Assembly (NCBI GenBank): GCA_951394405.1
Contig: OX596344.1
Coordinates: forward strand, 1,054,001 to 1,118,000
Reading direction: 5' to 3'
From: Coprinellus micaceus
Taxonomy: Eukaryota; Basidiomycota; Agaricomycetes; Agaricales; Psathyrellaceae
Length of the DNA: 64,000 bases
Shown piece after piece: positions 22,740-34,499 of this stretch. Made by a program: the position numbers and the translations under genes. The notes beneath the pieces were generated by a model. It searched no databases. It was given only the letters and a program-made list of their open reading frames with translations, and was not told the DNA's origin. The stretch's first letter is position 1. Every line of letters starts with the position of its first letter.

Positions 22740-24644
22740 ATGACGTCCTCGAGACCTATAGATTTAACTTTGGACGACGCCGACGCCCGCTCGACCCCAC
22801 GAAGCGCTCCAGAGAGTAAGGTTGGCCACCCGTCGAAACGAGTCGGAGTACAACAGGATGGCCCTGACTCTACCTATGGGGTTCAAGAATCAAATCAAGA
22901 TGTTGAAGAAGGCGGAGAGAACGATGAGGATAACTGTAGCATCTGCCTGCATCGTGTCGAAGACCGCACCGTTATCCCCAACTGCTCTCATGAATTTTGC
23001 TTTGAGTGTCTTTTGGTCTGGATAGGTACGAGTAGAGACGGTTCTCTGGAAATTCAGCTAGGCTAATGTGTATATACTCAGGCCAGTCAAGGCGCTGTCC
23101 TCTGTGCAACCAGTCAGTTGGGGAATACATTATTCACAATGTCAGATCACGATATGACTACCAGAAGCACTTCTTGGCCCCCTTGAAGAGTGCTTCTCCC
23201 ATCCGCAGAACGGAGCAGCAAACTGCGCTTCGCAATGTCCGTGAAAGGGCGGCGCGGCGCCGGCGGGAAAGACCGAGAAATGGCCCACACGACGAGACGG
23301 ATGGAGCGGATCGTCTTGAGATATCCATCCAGAAAAGAAAATGGGTCTACAAGCACGACCTGTATGCAAAAGTATGTCCTTCCTTCTTCACAATTGAATT
23401 TTTCATTAATATCCACGATTGAAGCATGTCGGGTCGAACAAGTACACGAAGTACCGCCCATACCCAATTCCTTCGCAATTCTCCGCCGACCCCGATTTAA
23501 TATCCCGTACCACGACCTTCCTACGACGGGAACTCCGTGTCTGGGAAGGTCTCGACGTTGAGGTAAGCCTCGCGTTCATCTTCGCGACGCACTAGTGCTG
23601 ACCCGGGGAATTCATTTAGTTTCTAACGAACCTCGTTATATCCTTAATGAAGTCCATCGATATTCGTTCCGAGTCTGCGGTCAACCTACTGGCAGAGTTC
23701 CTTGATATGGATGCACACACCGTTCCTGGCGGCAAGTCCGTTAACGCAGAGCACTTCGCACATGGTCAGCTGCCTCGCTTTTCTTGTGCCCTTGGCTTGT
23801 TGCTGATTCCCCCTTGCCATTCAGAGGTATATTGCTACATCCGATCGCCTTACAAAGACCTATTTGTCTACGACACCATCGTTCAGGCAAGCCCCTTCAT
23901 GTTGCCTTAATTGCTCACTTGTTGACCTCCCTCCAGTACGATACCCCAGTAGGAATACAACCACCGTCCGAGATAACGCGAAGAAGGCGATGGAATCACC
24001 GTGATGATTCGCGTTCTCCATCACCTCAAGCCCCTGGTTCTGGTTCTCAGGGCGGTTATTCTCGCAGGGAGTCTTCTCGCGGAGGACAGTCCGAAGCCAA
24101 CTATCTGATCGACCCCTTACCACGATCGAGACGTAACGCCCCTCAAGCGGACACTGGAAGACAACCTGAATATGTTGCATCCAGTAGTCGCCTGACCCTT
24201 GACAACGGCGCGCTCTCAACGGGGCAAATTGCCGGATCATCGCTTCCCTCGACCCGCCCTCAGTCGCTCACTGCTTCCCCGACACCTCGACATGTCACAG
24301 ATTCTGGGTCGCACGCTCACGGAGTCGTGCAGCACCACGTAGATCGAAAAGGCAAAGGGAGGGATCAGCCTTCCCCAGGTATCCCCAACATGCCGCAAGG
24401 CGAGCCTTCTGTCGACAGGGAAGTAGGACATCGTGCCCTAAGCACCGCATCTAAAGCGGCTATTGATACTCAAAGTAGCGATGCACAGGAAAGACAGGCG
24501 AACAAATCGACAGGGACTTCTCGCCCACGGCTAAGGAAGGACCTCAAGTCTTCCATCTTATCGCATCTTGCCCTCACTACCGGCGAGAGTACCAAGGATG
24601 GTTCCGGCCCAATGAACCTGGACGAGAGCATGATCGTCGACTGA
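22740..24644 (+). CDS. TOPORS-like RING finger E3 ligase with N-terminal SUMO-interaction motif
   Basis: Exons 22740-23025, 23082-23371, 23425-23562, 23620-23764, 23825-23886, 23937-24644 (542 aa). A C3HC4 RING lies at about residues 65-110 (CSICL, NCSHEFCFEC, then CPLC after the first intron). Behind it is the arginine-rich helix and the HDLYAKHVGSN...LRRELRVWEGL region seen in Topors/dICP0-type ligases, then an acidic, Ser/Arg-rich, disordered tail. The first residues contain PIDLTLDD, a textbook SUMO-interaction motif, which fits the known dual ubiquitin/SUMO role of TOPORS relatives in the nucleus. The last intron (23887-23936) begins with GC (CAG|GCAAGC...CCAG) rather than GT; without it the frame hits a stop. 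The start at 22740 is chosen because it places the motif near the N-terminus; 22698 is an alternative. Confidence 0.88.
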
Positions 24645-26147
24645 GCTCTTCCACTTGGGAGGCTACTATATGTCAGGGACGATGTCCATAGAGATGACAT
24701 TAGTATATCAATAGCGGATTTCTGCGATCCTTATAGAAGGCGCCCGAGATGTTACCTCTCGTCCCCCTAATGTTCGAGCAATCGATTCGCAATGATTCTC
24801 AACGTACCCCAAGACGTTCTGGGACACCCGGTGCTCCATTTCCTCCAGATCTGCATGAATTCGCCACAAATTTTGACGTGCAGCATGCACGTACCTGCCA
24901 CAGACGTCACTCTGGTGGAGTGAGAGGATGCAGGCGCTTGCAGGCGCCAGTTTGACGCCGAGTCTGGACTCGGCTAATCCACGTGCCAACACGCGAGCGA
25001 TCCTATTTCCCTTTTGGGTGGAAAGCCTATCTAAATCCGCGCCGTCTTCGATCATCCATCACTCCCAGAATCCGTATTTTCTCCAATTCGGGAAGCAGGT
25101 GCGGTGTAAGGAGGGAGGGAGGTGACTTAAAAAGACAGTGAAGGTGCGCTTGAGTGGGGTAGACAAAGGAAAGGACCATTGAAGACGAAAGAAGGGCTTC
25201 AAGGGCACATCTCTCGGGTTTGATAGATTTGGGAAGCTCCAAAAAGTCTTCTGGAACACCTGCTCGCCAAGGAACTGACCACCTGAGGCACGGCGTGCGC
25301 ACTCGTCCCTGAAAAAATTGGGTCGGATAACATGAGGGAGGTCGAGAGATGAAGGTGATATAAATTGAGCCAACATTTGATGCGCCTCGCCGCTTGCACA
25401 AGCCAAGTCGACCAATGAAGATTGCGATGTTTTCGGTTGTACACTGCTTTCACCGAAGGTCATTCATCCCATTCACCCGGGTTCAATTGTAGATACTTTC
25501 ATTTTTGCGATTCTCCGCCCATCTCCTGCCAATGAGGACAACCAATTGAAACATCTAATAGATTACATTACATTACTAGGCTACACTTGTACAATAGGTA
25601 TCAAAACAACGGTCGCCTGTACATAGTTCCGGATCGTGAGATTAGGAAGGGTACCCGGTGACCTCATGAATAAGGAGAGTCAGTATCAGTAAGTGAGCAG
25701 GCTATTCCAAGAGCTATACAGGAGATTAGTAAATGAATGACGCAAGGGGACAGGAGGAGGAGCTCGAACAGAATGCCCCAACAGAACAATTAGGGTGGTG
25801 GCAAAATTACGGAAGAGACGGTATAGGTTCTAAAGAGATAAAAACGGGGTAAAAGGGGCCATTATAAGGGAAATAAGTTAAGGGGAGAGCGAATCCCGAT
25901 ATCGATGATGCATGCGCATGATAATGATGGTGATGCGGTGTGGTGCGTGTGCGTACGTGCGACGTGGGGCAGGAAGAGTCGAATATGGGAACTTGAAACA
26001 ATGCGAGTTCGCCCAGGGTCGGAGAAAAGAACGTTGGGTGTTGATATCGAAGCATCGTGAACGATTCGTTAGAGGCATTAAGCGGCTGATAGTTTAGAGT
26101 GCCAAAGAATGTATAAGGTCAATGTGATATTGAACCGTTGGAAGACG
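24645..26147. other. Convergent spacer without a gene
   Basis: This 1.5 kb lies between the 3' ends of the RING gene and the homeodomain gene. Frames on the minus strand around 25027-25463 overlap each other and show no domain or splice chain. A purine/T-rich segment with ATGATG/GTGCGT-like simple sequence lies near 25910-25975. Confidence 0.45.
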
Positions 26148-27990
26148 TCACTGTTCATTTGAAGAATGATTTTCGTCCTCACTCTTCCGCGTGTTATACG
26201 GCGTCGTGGTCGGGGGTTGGGGTGAAAAGGAGATGAACATCTCTCGAACGGGATCATACCGTCCTGGTCGTGGCAATGGAGGAGGGCTCCTGATTTCCTC
26301 CGATGGAAGTCCACGACCGATGCGCGGAGAGTGACTTGGTGGCGTTCTCTCCAGAATTTGAGTGGGCTGGGAGTGATGTTCGTATGGACCACGGTAGTCT
26401 GTCCTTCGAGAAGCTTCACCAGCTGCCATAGTCTGTGGGTTCGTGGAACGGGAGGCCGGACGAGACCAGTTCCCAGAATCCGGACGCGCAGCTGCACCGT
26501 AGGCGCTTGGGTCCCACTGTGGAGTCGGCTGCAGTGTGAACGGAGGTGGAAGGAGGGCGGAGGAGTGACCAATCCCGATATCAGGAGGATGGTGAGCAAA
26601 CCGTCGCTCTGGCGAGGGGGTCCTGCGTGGAAGAATGGGTGGCATAGCGGGGAAAGGAGAGTCAGTCCGTAACGAGGTCGGCCGTGGGTCGTAATGATAC
26701 AGAGAGCGGGTAGCGGTCGATGGTCGGCTTGGAATCAAAGGTGGAAGGGTGCGTGAGGGGTCCCAATCTCTCCGGACACTTGGTTGGGCAGTATCGGGGC
26801 GAAGCATCGCGCTCGAGGTCATAACCGGTGACGTTGAGCTTCGGCCGGGACTGCCATACAGCATGGACGAGTCTGAGGAATGAGCGCCAGGTGGCGGTGC
26901 CGACATGGGCGGAGTTCTCCCATAGCTCAGGCTTGAGCGGTGTCGAGGATGCTGATATCCTGGGATGCCGGGTCCGAGAAGTCGGGGAGGTTCGCCCTCG
27001 GAGGATGCAGTCATAGGTGGACCCCGGGACGGAAAGCTGCGATAGTCGACATGGTGGAACCCCGGATCCCGGGACGTGGATGGCCCCGGGAGGGTGTACG
27101 GGGAGAGGGATGGGATCCGACCTGTGCCTGGGTGGGCAAACATGGGGGGCCCTTGGAGGAATGAACCATACTGAGGAGCCCGAGCTGCGGGGTCACCTTG
27201 AGTTCGGGGACGTCTAGCCTTTTGACGTTGATTCTGCATAACACGGACATGTTAAGCTCACGTCTGCGGACTGGAGATGAGTGTATATCATACCTGAAAC
27301 CAGATCTAAATCATTGATGAGAAAATCGGCCATAATACAGAATTTTTTCAGGGTACTCACCTGAACCTTTCGTGCACTGAGACCGATGGCGCGCCCCACC
27401 TCCTCGCGCATGGCCGTCGTAGGAAATCTAGACTGCATTGTGGGGGTTCCATCATCGTGAGTAAGCGGGGTGGGCAATGGGCGCGAATGACATACCTGAG
27501 CAAGGAGGGCATGGAGAACATTTGCCTGGTGGGGCGTCGTCAATGTCCGCGTCCGTTTTTTCTTCGGAGGAGGGGCCGATGAGCTTGAGCCCTGTCCTCC
27601 CTCCTTCCTCTGATCGACCTCCGTGTCGGCCATGCCACTCTGCGAGTCAGAGGATGGACTTGACCGGTGCTCTTCATGGTGCCGTTCGGGAGGCTCCAAT
27701 GAAGCCCGTCGCATTCGTTTCGCCATTGGTGATTCGTCTTCGAGGTCGCTTTCTGCTTTCCGGATGATACCTCGGCTGGGGGATGAGCTCGGACTCGGAG
27801 CACGGGGAGCGGAAGCGGGAGTGGTGAGGGTAAGGACCGACGGTACCGTCCGGGGAGAGGTATTAGTGGGTGCTGTTGTAATAGGGTCGTGTGGCTGCGA
27901 TGGGCCAAGGGTTGTGTCGTGGACGGTTGGAATATTAGTACGTGCGCCGGGTGGCTTCTGGGTGGGAGTCGAAGAACGAGAACTAGACAT
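26148..27990 (-). CDS. Homeodomain transcription factor
   Basis: Minus-strand exons 27990-27496, 27432-27361, 27305-27294, 27233-26148 give 554 residues. After a Ser/Pro-rich, partly basic N-terminus, a homeodomain occupies about residues 140-205: KKKRTRTLTTPHQANVLHALL, then SRFPTTAMREEVGRAIGLSA, then RKVQ-IWFQ-NQRQKARR. W48, F49, N51 and R53 of helix 3 are all present, and the NQRQ variant resembles fungal Pho2-type domains. The remaining about 350 residues are Pro/Ser-rich and disordered. The four residues IWFQ come from a 12-nt exon (27294-27305) flanked by AG and GT; without it the DNA-recognition helix is lost. The protein should act in the nucleus. Target genes are unknown. The start at 27990 is the first Met after an in-frame open 5' stretch, so a longer N-terminus is possible. 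Confidence 0.88.
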
Positions 27991-30908
27991 CCAGGTAGGG
28001 AACAGAGGGTACGGTAGGACCGAGGATACACGAAGCAGGGCCTTGTTGGACTTCAAGGCATCGAAGGGACGGGGGAAGGGAACAGGACGGAATCCGGGAG
28101 ATGATGGTGGTAGGAACCCAAGAGTGGGGGAGGAACAAAGGTTCATTTCGAGTCGCAGGTAAGGATAGCAATTGCCGGTATCTTGTCGCAACCAAACCTT
28201 ACAACATCCATTTCCGTGGCCATGCGCATGGTTAAATTGAGTCTCTTTGCGTAACGGGATCCCACCGGGCTATACTGTAATAATTTTACCCATTCATTAA
28301 GTTCCTATCGTGAATCTTGATCTCCTCCACCCGTGATCTGAGTTAATTGCGAGCGTCGTATGTCTTCTGTTGGAAACTGTGACCCCGAGAGCTCCGGTGG
28401 ATGGTGGTCGCGTCTCCAGGTAGCGCCAGGTGCGGACAGCGACGCAAGTCAGGATGTGGCAGAAATTCCTAGGGTTGACGACGACGGTTGCGAGATAGTG
28501 GTAATGCGACAACCTTTGCAACGCAACGAACACTTGGGAAAGTACGCGTTGTCACGATTTGTCGTCGTGTGTCCGTGACGCTGTCATCTCCCGATTTGGT
28601 AGGCCTAGCCTTTTCGGGCGGTTTCCCCTGTGACACATGTCGGCACGCAAAGTCGTTCCTCAAGGGCGTCGAGGCGTCGGGGAGGCCTGCTGCGCCGAAG
28701 AAAAACCCAAGAAAATTCAGGTTAGATCTTGAGGTTATTTCCAGCTCTAGCGTGTGGATGCAGACGTAGGTTAAGTGGCATCGGTGCGAAGGAGAAGGAA
28801 GATAGTCAACGGTGGGTCCCTTTGATCAAATATTGCCTTGACGAAATTCTGGGTGTTACCCCTGATGGAGATATCCAATATCGCGGATTTAGCAACCGGG
28901 CGGCAATTCGAGGAGGGGGGAAGGCTTTCAGCACTTCAATTGAGGAGGTTGCAATTTTGGTCGTCACCAAAAGCGATAATGTTCTATATCCACTGTACGG
29001 CCGCCATGGTGTGGCGCATGGCCAGTATCTACACGCAATTCTCCGACACGGACCCATCGCAGCTTCATAATGGACCCCCTACGTCAGGCTGGGACCCCAT
29101 CACCGCTTTGGGTATCCGTATACCGCTATCTGTGGTCTTGGAAGTGACGAGGGGTTGCCGCTATGATTACTTTGCAATTGTGGATAGCCACGATTTCGGT
29201 TAACTTCACCACAATTCAAATCGAGTGATCATCTTGAGAGGCTAAATGACCGCGAGGCTTGGGGAGTATTAAAGATCTCCTTCTTCAGTCAATGAGGGTC
29301 GCTCAACTCGTTTCGTGATGAACTCAGTTAGTGTTAACTTTTCACACCGTAGCTCCGGGGATCGAGGGGCGAAGGGCCGCAGAAAGCTACCGCCCATTTG
29401 CGATGACCCTCCCTATAGATACGGGAGGGAAAACCGTATTAGAGACACTCGGGGCAGCCTGAGAACCAAGAGCGCCCATAATTAAGCCCTCAATGAATTG
29501 GACTATAGCGGGTACTGAACATCCAACGATCGAGATCATGAAGAGTGGGGTCACCCGAAAGCCTACCTGTAGTTAATATCCCCCAACGCCTACCTGGGCC
29601 GCGGAGTAGCCTGGAGGATACGTTATAGTAGTAGAGTTGCCGGGAAAGCGGGCAGCTCGATCATGTTATCTAGAAGGCGAGAAAGCCAAGTTCCCGGGCA
29701 GCAGTCCCAGGTGTGCCTAGGCCATTTTTGCACCTTCCTCTCCCATCCTTTCTGGACGAGGACTCCGGTGTTATTTCAACTGCCTTGCGAGCTGACCTAG
29801 GCTGTAAGCGGGAATGCATTAAGAGCTGCCTAATCCATTGGTGACTGGTCCCGTTCTATGCTCAGAATGAACACAATTCCAAAAGAATGGCTACGACCCA
29901 AACCTCAACGAAGGCCAGGGTTACCCCCATGTAGTCATCGCTTTTTCGGGAAGACCTACTCGAGATACATATCACAGCCAAGGGGATTCTCGGGCTTAGT
30001 GACGAGGACGGAGGCTGGCCGAACGCTAGGCCTTTCAATGACAAATTGCGAGCCAAAGACTTGGGTTGAGGGGGCAACGAGCGGCTACTCGCGAAAGCAT
30101 GAGCATACGGCGAGCGTATGCAAAGGCCGTCGAGGTTAACTAGGAGCTTGAGCTTGGAAAACCCTTCCTCTCACGTGGAAAGGATATTCGAGTGGGTGTC
30201 ACCCCAATGCTTCTGAGGCAAGAAGCCCGGGCAATCGAGGAGAGGCCCACCAGGACTTTACTAGGGGTGATGCTGCAGCGACGTCGACAGGAAAAGATCG
30301 GCCCTTGAAGTGGCTGATTTGCGCAAGAATACGATACCAGCACATCAGGAGGGGGGCGTTGGATATAACTACCGACGCAAACCGCCAGCATCAGGATACG
30401 TTGTGCAGACAGTCGGCGTGAATAACAGACCAAGTCGATTCCTGGAGTTTCCCGGGCCAATGAACCAGACTGCACGACACGGAGGTTTGGGTACCTCGAC
30501 AGTTTGGGAAAGAATCCTTCAATTAGTCGAACCGTTCCCAGCACTTCCAAGAGACTTTAAAGAGAACGCGGCAACAAGAATGCTCAGGGTAAACCCGAGT
30601 TTATGAAGGACCTCCGCCTCCTCCTTGGGTCGAGCCCGAGTGCGAAGAAAAGGGCGGGCGAGTTCGGCGAGTAGGCCAGTGCTCTGGTACCTTTCCTGCG
30701 GCCAGAGGGGCCTTGGATAGCTTGGCCCCCTTCGATGTTGGCGATGAAGGTCGTGGTTCAGGTTCAGGTTTGGTGAGGCAATCAACCTCGGCCCGGTTCG
30801 ATTTCAGCCAAACTGGTTCGAGTCTGGTCACGTAATCAGAGAAATCGTGAACCAATCCTGTAGCGCGTGACCTGGACACAACGATATCATCCCAAACCGC
30901 AGAAATTC
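27991..30908. other. 2.9 kb region without a supportable gene
   Basis: It begins with the homeodomain gene promoter and ends with that of the bromodomain gene. Short frames such as 28838-29203 (plus) and 30519-30785 (minus) have no domain, no splice chain and no codon bias like the neighbours. I see no terminal repeats or transposase. Confidence 0.45.
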
Positions 30909-33272
30909 ATGGACTACGGGTTCTCTTCCTCAACCTCTACCAATGCCCTGAAGCCGAGTTCCAGTGGATTGAAGCTCGTTCTGCCGTCTCTCAAGCGCCT
31001 CCAGGCAGAGAAAAGCAAGAAGGGAAAAGCCAGGCCAGACCCGATCTCGTATTCACCGTCTTACCCCACCCCGGTCGAGGATGTCATCGAAATCGTAGAC
31101 AAGAGGGCGCCCAGGCCGCCCAAGCTGAAACCTTTGAAAGAGGTACTTTCAGGGCTCATAGCTAGAATCAAAAAGTGAGTTCAGCGGCCCGGAATAAGGA
31201 AGAAATTTGCTGACGGCGTTGCAGGAAGGACGACTATGCCTTCTTCCTGGCGCCCGTGGAGGTGGACAAGGTTCCCGGATATCTGGACGTAGTCAAGCAT
31301 CCAATGGATCTGGGAACCATCGATGATAAAGTGAGACGCGGCCGCTACCGCTCGCTCGAAGATTTCGCGGTATGTGAACGCTGTTACTCTACCCCACATC
31401 GTATTGTCTCATTTGTTCACTTCAAGGCCGACCTAAGGCTCGTTACCACTAATGCAAAGATTTTCAATCCCCCAGGCTCAATCTACTATAATGAAGCCGA
31501 CAAGATCGAGTCTTTCTCCATGGATCACATCGCCAGGGCTGCTGGGACGGTCCTCCAACACGAAACCGATTGGACCATAGATATAGAGCGAGAAGATGAT
31601 ACCCCAACTGTCAACGTAGAAGAGGAGGAAGAGGAGCAGATGGATGTAGACGACCAGAGCCGCGCGCGCTCAGTGTCGTTGCCACTACAGTCCCAACAAG
31701 CGTCTGCTCGGCGAGGACCGCGCGGTCCGTACAAGAAGCACAATCAAACGAATCCAACCCAAGTTTCCGATTCGATAGACGCTGAAGGACGGCTACCTGG
31801 TTCGAAGGACGGCATTGGTGCATTCCCCGCAGGTTCGGACTGGGCGAAAATGATGCTATCGCTAAAACTCAAGGGTGCGTCCACTCCGTCCGTAACCGGT
31901 ACCGAACCCCCTTGACATCTAGCCAGGCAAGAGGTACAAAACCAAGAAGGAACGGCTAAAGATAGAGCGGGAGGGTCCTCCTGTTCTTCCGGAGGGGAGC
32001 TTGGACTATACGGAAATGGAGGATCCATTCACCGTACTCTCCGCTCTCGCCCCCGATCCCCCATTGCGGCCCTCCTTAACTCCTCTCTATCCCCCTCTGT
32101 TCGTCCCCGAAACGCCATCCCCTGGTCCATCATATCCCACCCCCACCACCGTTCCGCTCAACCACACGCTCCCTGCCGTCCCTTCTGGCGGAAAGCACTG
32201 GAATATTGCCCGCAACGTGAACTCCCGTCAGAAGGCGAGGGACAGAGATGACGAGGCTGAAGTAGTGGAGGTGCCGTCATGGCAGGTCACCCGGGACGCC
32301 CATGCCACAGACTTCGGCTCTTATGCCCTGTTAGCAGGGGAGCTGGCTGAAGAGATGCGACGGCGAGGGATAACTCCATGCACTGTGAAGGAAGGACAGG
32401 AACAAGAGGCTCATTTCGACCTCATACGGGAGGACCTGGACATCAAATCTCCTGCGCCTACCGAAAGTGCGGACACCAAGTCGTTCTGGACTCCCGAGAA
32501 AGCGGCGGATGGGGAGTCGTACCTGCGGGACTTGATATACGGCGGCGTCGATGGGTACTCGTATGTGCGCAGTCTGGCCGAATTCATGCGTTACGAGGAC
32601 TCGGTAACGGCCCTTGCAGGTTGGGCGGAGCGGAGCGTGGTGGACGAGTTGACCGGGGGACGACACTCGATCATTAGGAAGACGGCAGAATCAATAACTG
32701 GGAGTGCACCACTCACTTCGCAGGACCCTGCTATTCGACAAGTCGCCGCCTCACTGCATCTCTACCCCGCAGCACACACAGCCCTTACTCTACTTCGCTC
32801 GATCGCCCAGCATAAGATCGACATGGCCGCTCTCATCAAGACCCCGGACGAACTCATCAACAGCGAAGAGGAATGGCATGGGAAGTTCTTGAAGGAGCGG
32901 CGAAAGCAATCGGATCCACTGCAGAGTGCGGATAAGGAAGACGGAATGGAAGTCGAGGAGCCGGAGCCCTCGTTCATGGCGGCTTCGTCCGTTTCAACGA
33001 AGGAGGATGCGGAGTTGGAGGGACCAGAGGAGCTGAAGGAGGTGTTGGACTACGTCGCTGCTGTCATCGTCGACGTTCATCGGCGGAATCTCGCCAACAC
33101 CAAACCAATCGCAAGCGCTGACAATGGTGGCGAGGATCCCGTGTTGCGGAATCTGCGCCTCAATTTGTTGGCGCTAGCCAAGCGAGCACCGTTGGATACG
33201 ATTGCGCTTTTGCCCAAGGATCTGGTCCCAGAGCATATCCGGCAGTTCGTCCCGACCCTTGGCTCGACTTGA
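30909..33272 (+). CDS. Bromodomain protein (BRD7/BRD9-like)
   Basis: Exons 30909-31174, 31225-31369, 31427-31874, 31927-33272 (734 aa). A single bromodomain spans about residues 72-170: KPLKEVLSGLIARIKKKDDY, AFFLAPVEVDKVPGYLDVVK, HPMDLGTIDDKV, then LVTTNAKIFNPPGSIYYNEA, with the acetyl-lysine-binding Asn in the NAKIFN motif. An acidic stretch (VEEEEEEQMDVDD) and a basic GPRGPYKKHN segment follow. The long C-terminal half lacks a second known domain. Placement and sequence resemble BRD7/BRD9 subunits of SWI/SNF-type remodellers; that assignment is by similarity only. The third intron was ended at 31926 rather than at the nearer AG at 31922 because only this gives the GKRYKTKKERLK frame. Confidence 0.9.
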
Positions 33273-34499
33273 GTTACCGTTGATTCGACTGCGTCGGCGG
33301 TCTCGCGGTCTCCCGCCCTCCCGGAAATCCTACGTCAGTTTGGCTTAGACCTCCCCCTTCGTGTACCGTGACCATTCCCTGGATTTATCATCCTTAGTGC
33401 TTGGCATATCACAATCCAGGGACCATTTGACGACTGCGGATCGTCAACATGGATGGCCGGTGTCTCTCCAACCCTCGACACCGACCCTCTAGAACTGTAC
33501 GAGCTCCCATCACATCGGTTCTTGTCGCCGGGCAGGAGTCAATGTAATAGTACGTGATCGTTACTATAAATGAAGAGCCATGCAGGTTCAGGCAACCCGT
33601 TGACATGATGGTGGAGTTGGGCACTGGTGAGAGGAGATGGTTGGAAACAGGTGGTAAAATGGGGAGTCGAACGAGCGGCGTCTCCACATGGTACTTCGAA
33701 CTCCGACCCTACCCACTTAAGCGCCCACCTCCCCTCAACCTCTCAACTTAACCTCGGTACCGGGTACGAACGATCCACCAGACCTCGTCCAATGCAGTCT
33801 TTGACGGGTGGCACAGTCCCTCCAAATGAATTGGAGAAGAAACGGCACACTGCCGTGTACGTTCTGGCTCTTGACCCAGATTGGCAGTCATGAAAATGTG
33901 ATAACGCCACCGGCTGATGACCGGGCCAGTGTGTCCTGTCAACCTGGCCATCGACAGACTTGCGCTCGCCTCACCATGTGCTGCACGCGGCTATTACGAG
34001 CAGCTGGAGAGGTGAAGAATAAAGATTTCGTGGGTATGAGCTTCATGATTCCTAAGGCATCGCACCCCTTCTGCGCTGCTATTCAGCCATTCCTGTGGCC
34101 ATCTTATCTCGCCTGGGTCAGGCCAGGCGACACGGTGGGACTGCTTAGCGCTTATCTGCAACCAAAGTCGCGCCTGGAGCTGGGGGCTTGATCGTTCCTT
34201 CTGTGGCACTTGTAGTCACCGATTGGACGTATCTAGCACATGCTGGAGTTGCCTTTACTGAACACTCAAGCAAATTTTTGACGTCTGAAACTGGGTCGCT
34301 CTCCTCCGCCCATTTAATTATGTATCTCTGCCCAGCTTATCGCTGGGAGTACGAATTCCGGACATTTTAGACTGATCCACGATATAATATACAGAGCGCC
34401 AGAGGACCCTGCGTCGATGTAAACCTTGCCACTTCCTCCGCGCCCTCCCCTATCTCATTCACCCCCGCTCACTTTTCGGCGACGGTGGACTTCGACGCG
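33273..34499. other. Intergenic region, no gene seen
   Basis: About 1.2 kb between two plus-strand genes. It must contain the bromodomain gene 3' end and the promoter of the seven-helix gene. The short frames at 33627-34191 show no domain. Confidence 0.45.

Noticed and set aside
27623..28162. Plus-strand frame of 179 codons
   Set aside because: It is antisense to the Ser/Pro-rich first exon of the homeodomain gene and has no domain.
28838..29203. 121-codon plus frame
   Set aside because: No domain, neighbours or splice chain; likely a chance frame.
30780..30860. tRNA-like GGTTCGAGTC stretch
   Set aside because: No matching acceptor, D or anticodon arms could be folded around it on either strand.
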